33,895 bases of DNA from Thermoleophilia bacterium. GTDB taxonomy: Bacteria > Actinomycetota > Thermoleophilia > Gaiellales > SKUG01. Every line of letters starts with the position of its first letter. The first letter of the stretch is position 1. The translations under genes and the position numbers were made by a program. The notes beneath the pieces were generated by a model. That model was given only the letters and a program-made list of their open reading frames with translations. It was not told where the DNA came from and searched no databases. The stretch spans positions 1 to 33,895 of the forward strand of contig JAOPYQ010000007.1 of the NCBI GenBank assembly GCA_025964555.1, read 5' to 3'. Shown piece after piece: positions 31,392 through 33,895 of this stretch.

Positions 31392-33515
31392 TCAGACCTG
31401 CAGCTGTGACAGCTCGCCGAGGGGCGCGGTGGCGTCGACGACCCGCTGGAGCAGGCGCAGGCGATTGTCCTGCAGGGCCTGGTCGTCGGTCATGACCATG
31501 ACGCCCTGCTCCTTGCTGAAGAAGGCGTCGACAGCTGGTCCGAGGCTCGCGGCGTGTGCGACCGCGTCGCCGAAGCGCCGCTCCTGCACTGCCGATGCGA
31601 GCTCGCCGGTGGTCGCCTCGAGCATGCGGTGCAGCTCCCGCTCGCTCTCGACCTCGAACGCGGAGGTGTCGACGTCGCCGTCGGCGACGCCGCCGGCCTT
31701 CTCGATGAGCTTGCGCGAGCGGTCCTGCGCCTCGAGCACGGACTGGAACGTGGCGTTGCCGCCCTTGACCTCGACGTCGATCGCGCGGGCGAGCTCGTCG
31801 AGGTGCTGCAGCAGCGGCAGATCTGCCGCGCGTGCTGCACGCACCGCGTCGACACGCACGCCGGCATCGGACAGTCGCTTCTCGACGCGGTCGATGATGA
31901 AATCGCTCACCTGTGCGATGAGATCGCCATCGACGGTTGCGAGCTCCTGGTTGTCGATCGCCGCGCCGGCCGCGGCGAGCGCGGCGTCCAGGTCGACGGG
32001 CAGGTCGTGCTCGAGCACGATGCGCACCACGCCGATCGCCGCACGACGCAGACCGTGCGGGTCGCGCGAGCCGGTGGGCGACTCGCCTATCGCGAACATC
32101 GTCACCAGCAGCTCCAGCTTGTCGGCCAGCGCGATGACGGCCGGCACGCCGGTGTCAGGCAGCTTCGAGTCGAGGCCGCGCGGCAGGAACTGCTGATCGA
32201 TCGCGCGGCACACCGACTCGTCGTAGCCGTTGGCCTCGGCATACAGCGAGCCGGCGAAGCCCTCGAGCTCCGCGAACTCCTGCACGACGCCCGAGACCTG
32301 GTCCGCCTTCGCGAGTCGAGCTGCGTCGGAGACGAGCTTGCGGTCGATGTCGAGCTGCGTGGCGAGCTCCTTCGCCACGAACGTGATGCGATCGCGTCGG
32401 TCGGCGAGCGAGCCGGCCTTCGCATGGAAGACGACGGCGCCGAGGCTCTCGTCGGTGGCCATGTCGTCGAGGCCGCGGGTGCGGTCGCGGCCGAAGCTGA
32501 ACACCGCGTCGTCGAGGCGGCCGGCGAGCACGCGCTCGTAGCCCGGCAGGATCGAGTCGACCGCGGCCGGGTCGGCGTTCATCACGGTCAGGAACGCGGG
32601 TGCGAGCGTGCCGTTCTTCTGCACGGGCAGGTAGCGCTGGTGCGACTGCATCGCGGTGACGAGCACGCGCTCGGGCAGCTCGAGGTAGCGCTCGTCGAAG
32701 CGCCCGGTGAGCACGGTCGGCTGCTCGACGAGGTGGACGACCTCCTTGAGCACGTTGCCCGGATCGTTCCACTCGCCGCCGAGCTCGGCAGCGGCCTTCG
32801 CAAGCCCCTGCTCGATCACGGTGCGGCGCAGTTCGTGGTCGACGATGACCTTGCCGTCGCGCAGCGTCGCGGCATACGTGTCGGCGGTCGTCAGCTGCGC
32901 TTCTCGCGCCTCGCCGAGGAAACGGTGCGTGCGGGTGGTGCGCCCGCTCGTGACGCCCCAGCAGTCGTAGCTGATGACGCGCTCGTCGTGCATGGTGACC
33001 ATCCAGCGGATGGGTCGCACGAAGCGCCACGGGCTCGAGCCCCACCGCATCGGCTTGGCGAACTGCAGCTTGCCGAGGATCGTGTCGGCGAGCGCCGGCC
33101 ACAGCTCCTCGATCGGTGCGCTCGGCACGGAGCGCTCGATGTAGGTGAGGCCCTTGGTCTCGTCGACCTGGAGCTGGGACGCGTCGACTCCCGACTTGCG
33201 CGCGAAGCCCTCGCCGGCCTTCGTCGGCGCGGCGCTCGGATCGCCGCCCTCGAACGCGATCTTCACGGGCGGTCCGCTCAGTGTCTCGTCGACCGCGGGG
33301 CGCTCGGTGAGCGTCTCCAGCAGCACGCTGAAGCGGCGCGGGCCGACCCAGATGACCGGCGTGGCGCCGTCGACCGCGAGGCCGGCGTCGGTGATCGCGT
33401 CGAGCACGAGCCCGCCGAGCTGGCGCTCGATCGCGTCACACGACCACGCGGGGAGCTCTTCGCAGCCGACTTCCCAGAGCAGGGTGCGGGCGTTGCGGTT
33501 GATGACGTCAGACAT
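31392..33515 (-). CDS. glyS: Glycyl-tRNA synthetase beta subunit
   Basis: A 707-residue beta subunit of the bacterial alpha2beta2 glycyl-tRNA synthetase, which attaches glycine to tRNA-Gly; the beta subunit carries tRNA recognition. Family features include LLWEVGCEELPAW at the N-terminus, GKLQFAKPMRWGSSPWRFVR near residue 150, QPTVLTGRFDERYLELPERV, VLVTAMQSHQRYLPVQ and an HD-like middle domain with FHAKAGSLADRRDRI. Length is normal. The ATG at 33515 overlaps the end of glyQ by 8 bases and has AAGGA inside glyQ, so the subunits are translationally coupled. The alpha2beta2 type is shared with Firmicutes, Proteobacteria and deep Actinobacteria, while most later Actinobacteria use the single-chain enzyme. 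Confidence 0.97.
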   Translation of the reverse strand: MSDVINRNARTLLWEVGCEELPAWSCDAIERQLGGLVLDAITDAGLAVDGATPVIWVGPRRFSVLLETLTERPAVDETLSGPPVKIAFEGGDPSAAPTKAGEGFARKSGVDASQLQVDETKGLTYIERSVPSAPIEELWPALADTILGKLQFAKPMRWGSSPWRFVRPIRWMVTMHDERVISYDCWGVTSGRTTRTHRFLGEAREAQLTTADTYAATLRDGKVIVDHELRRTVIEQGLAKAAAELGGEWNDPGNVLKEVVHLVEQPTVLTGRFDERYLELPERVLVTAMQSHQRYLPVQKNGTLAPAFLTVMNADPAAVDSILPGYERVLAGRLDDAVFSFGRDRTRGLDDMATDESLGAVVFHAKAGSLADRRDRITFVAKELATQLDIDRKLVSDAARLAKADQVSGVVQEFAELEGFAGSLYAEANGYDESVCRAIDQQFLPRGLDSKLPDTGVPAVIALADKLELLVTMFAIGESPTGSRDPHGLRRAAIGVVRIVLEHDLPVDLDAALAAAGAAIDNQELATVDGDLIAQVSDFIIDRVEKRLSDAGVRVDAVRAARAADLPLLQHLDELARAIDVEVKGGNATFQSVLEAQDRSRKLIEKAGGVADGDVDTSAFEVESERELHRMLEATTGELASAVQERRFGDAVAHAASLGPAVDAFFSKEQGVMVMTDDQALQDNRLRLLQRVVDATAPLGELSQLQV

Positions 33516-33895
33516 TCGCGAGTTCCTTCGGCTCGGCCTCGTTGCCGGCAGTCGACGTGTCAGTCGCTGCCTGCTGCTGGGCGAGGTACATCTCGCACGT
33601 GGCGCGGGCGAGGTTGCGCACGCGCTGGATGTAGCTCGTGCGGTCGGTCACGCTGATCGCGCCGCGCGCATCCAGCAGGTTGAAGGCGTGCGAGCACTTG
33701 AGTACGTAGTCGTAGGCCGCCATCGGGATGTTCGCGTCGAGGCAGCGCTGGCACTCGACCTCGTACTCCTCGAAGTGGCGCTGCTGCAGCTCTACGTTCG
33801 CGACCTCGAAGTTGTGGGTCGACCACTGGCGCTCGTTCTCCTGGTACACGTCGCCGTACGTGAAGCCGGGGGCCCAGTCGATGTCGTAGACCGAG
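33508..33895 (-). CDS. glyQ: Glycyl-tRNA synthetase alpha subunit, 3' part
   Basis: The C-terminal 128 residues of the alpha subunit, cut by the right edge of the window. The family sequence is clear: SVYDIDWAPGFTYGDVYQ, FEVANVELQQRHFEEYEVEC, VLKCSHAFNLLDARGAISV and RTSYIQRVRNLARATCEMYL. A short tail of about 25 residues, rich in Ala/Thr/Glu, extends beyond the usual end. The alpha subunit holds the aminoacylation active site. It overlaps glyS by 8 bases. Confidence 0.95.
   Translation of the reverse strand, partial: SVYDIDWAPGFTYGDVYQENERQWSTHNFEVANVELQQRHFEEYEVECQRCLDANIPMAAYDYVLKCSHAFNLLDARGAISVTDRTSYIQRVRNLARATCEMYLAQQQAATDTSTAGNEAEPKELANV

Overview
The window is high-GC bacterial DNA. 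The gene order suggests a deep-branching actinobacterium. The block glyQ-glyS ... dgt - dnaG - rpoD, read on the minus strand, is the arrangement I associate with Rubrobacteria/Thermoleophilia-type lineages. infC-rpmI-rplT-trmH is also on the minus strand, there are many GTG starts, and a tryptophan dioxygenase/kynureninase pair is present. The class-level guess (Thermoleophilia-like) is inference from synteny, not a computed placement. No tRNA, rRNA, CRISPR array, integrase or transposase was seen.

Layout. (1) 1-1230: a cut-off Lys/Ala/Pro-rich gene on the minus strand and a divergent helical protein of unknown function. (2) 1250-5633: a thiolase, a large nested palindrome (2539-2644), a divergent kynureninase / tryptophan 2,3-dioxygenase pair, a possible 30-residue membrane peptide and a MarR regulator. 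(3) 5744-10815, all minus: cyclophilin, phospholipase D-like protein, glycerophosphodiester phosphodiesterase, SPOUT rRNA methyltransferase, rplT, rpmI, infC. The last three and the methyltransferase form the translation operon. The phosphodiesterase is coupled to the methyltransferase by a 4-base overlap.

(4) 11111-18393 is the least explained part: an alpha/beta hydrolase, then two pairs of duplicated unknown genes (12019/12544 and 13255/14284), a family 9 glycosyltransferase, another unknown gene (17085) that shares an FWDP motif with one of the pairs, and an unknown 200-residue protein. The duplicated proteins have a compact helical N-terminal domain followed by a Pro/Tyr-rich or Gly/Thr/Lys-rich tail. 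The second pair shares a 13-base upstream motif, and strong hairpins follow each gene of that pair.

(5) 18470-33895: rpoD, a secreted coiled-coil protein with a poly-threonine linker, dnaG, a large secreted beta-propeller protein, dgt, a cytochrome P450, an MpaB/DUF2236 oxygenase-family protein coupled to a calpain-like cysteine protease, an EamA transporter coupled to a small unknown protein, then glyS and the 3' part of glyQ. The conserved macromolecular-synthesis core (glyQS, dgt, dnaG, rpoD) is therefore interrupted by lineage-specific secreted, redox and protease genes.

The best candidates for something undescribed are the two duplicated families of region 4 and their shared upstream motif, the nested palindrome built from four copies of one 9-mer, and the protease/oxygenase gene pair.
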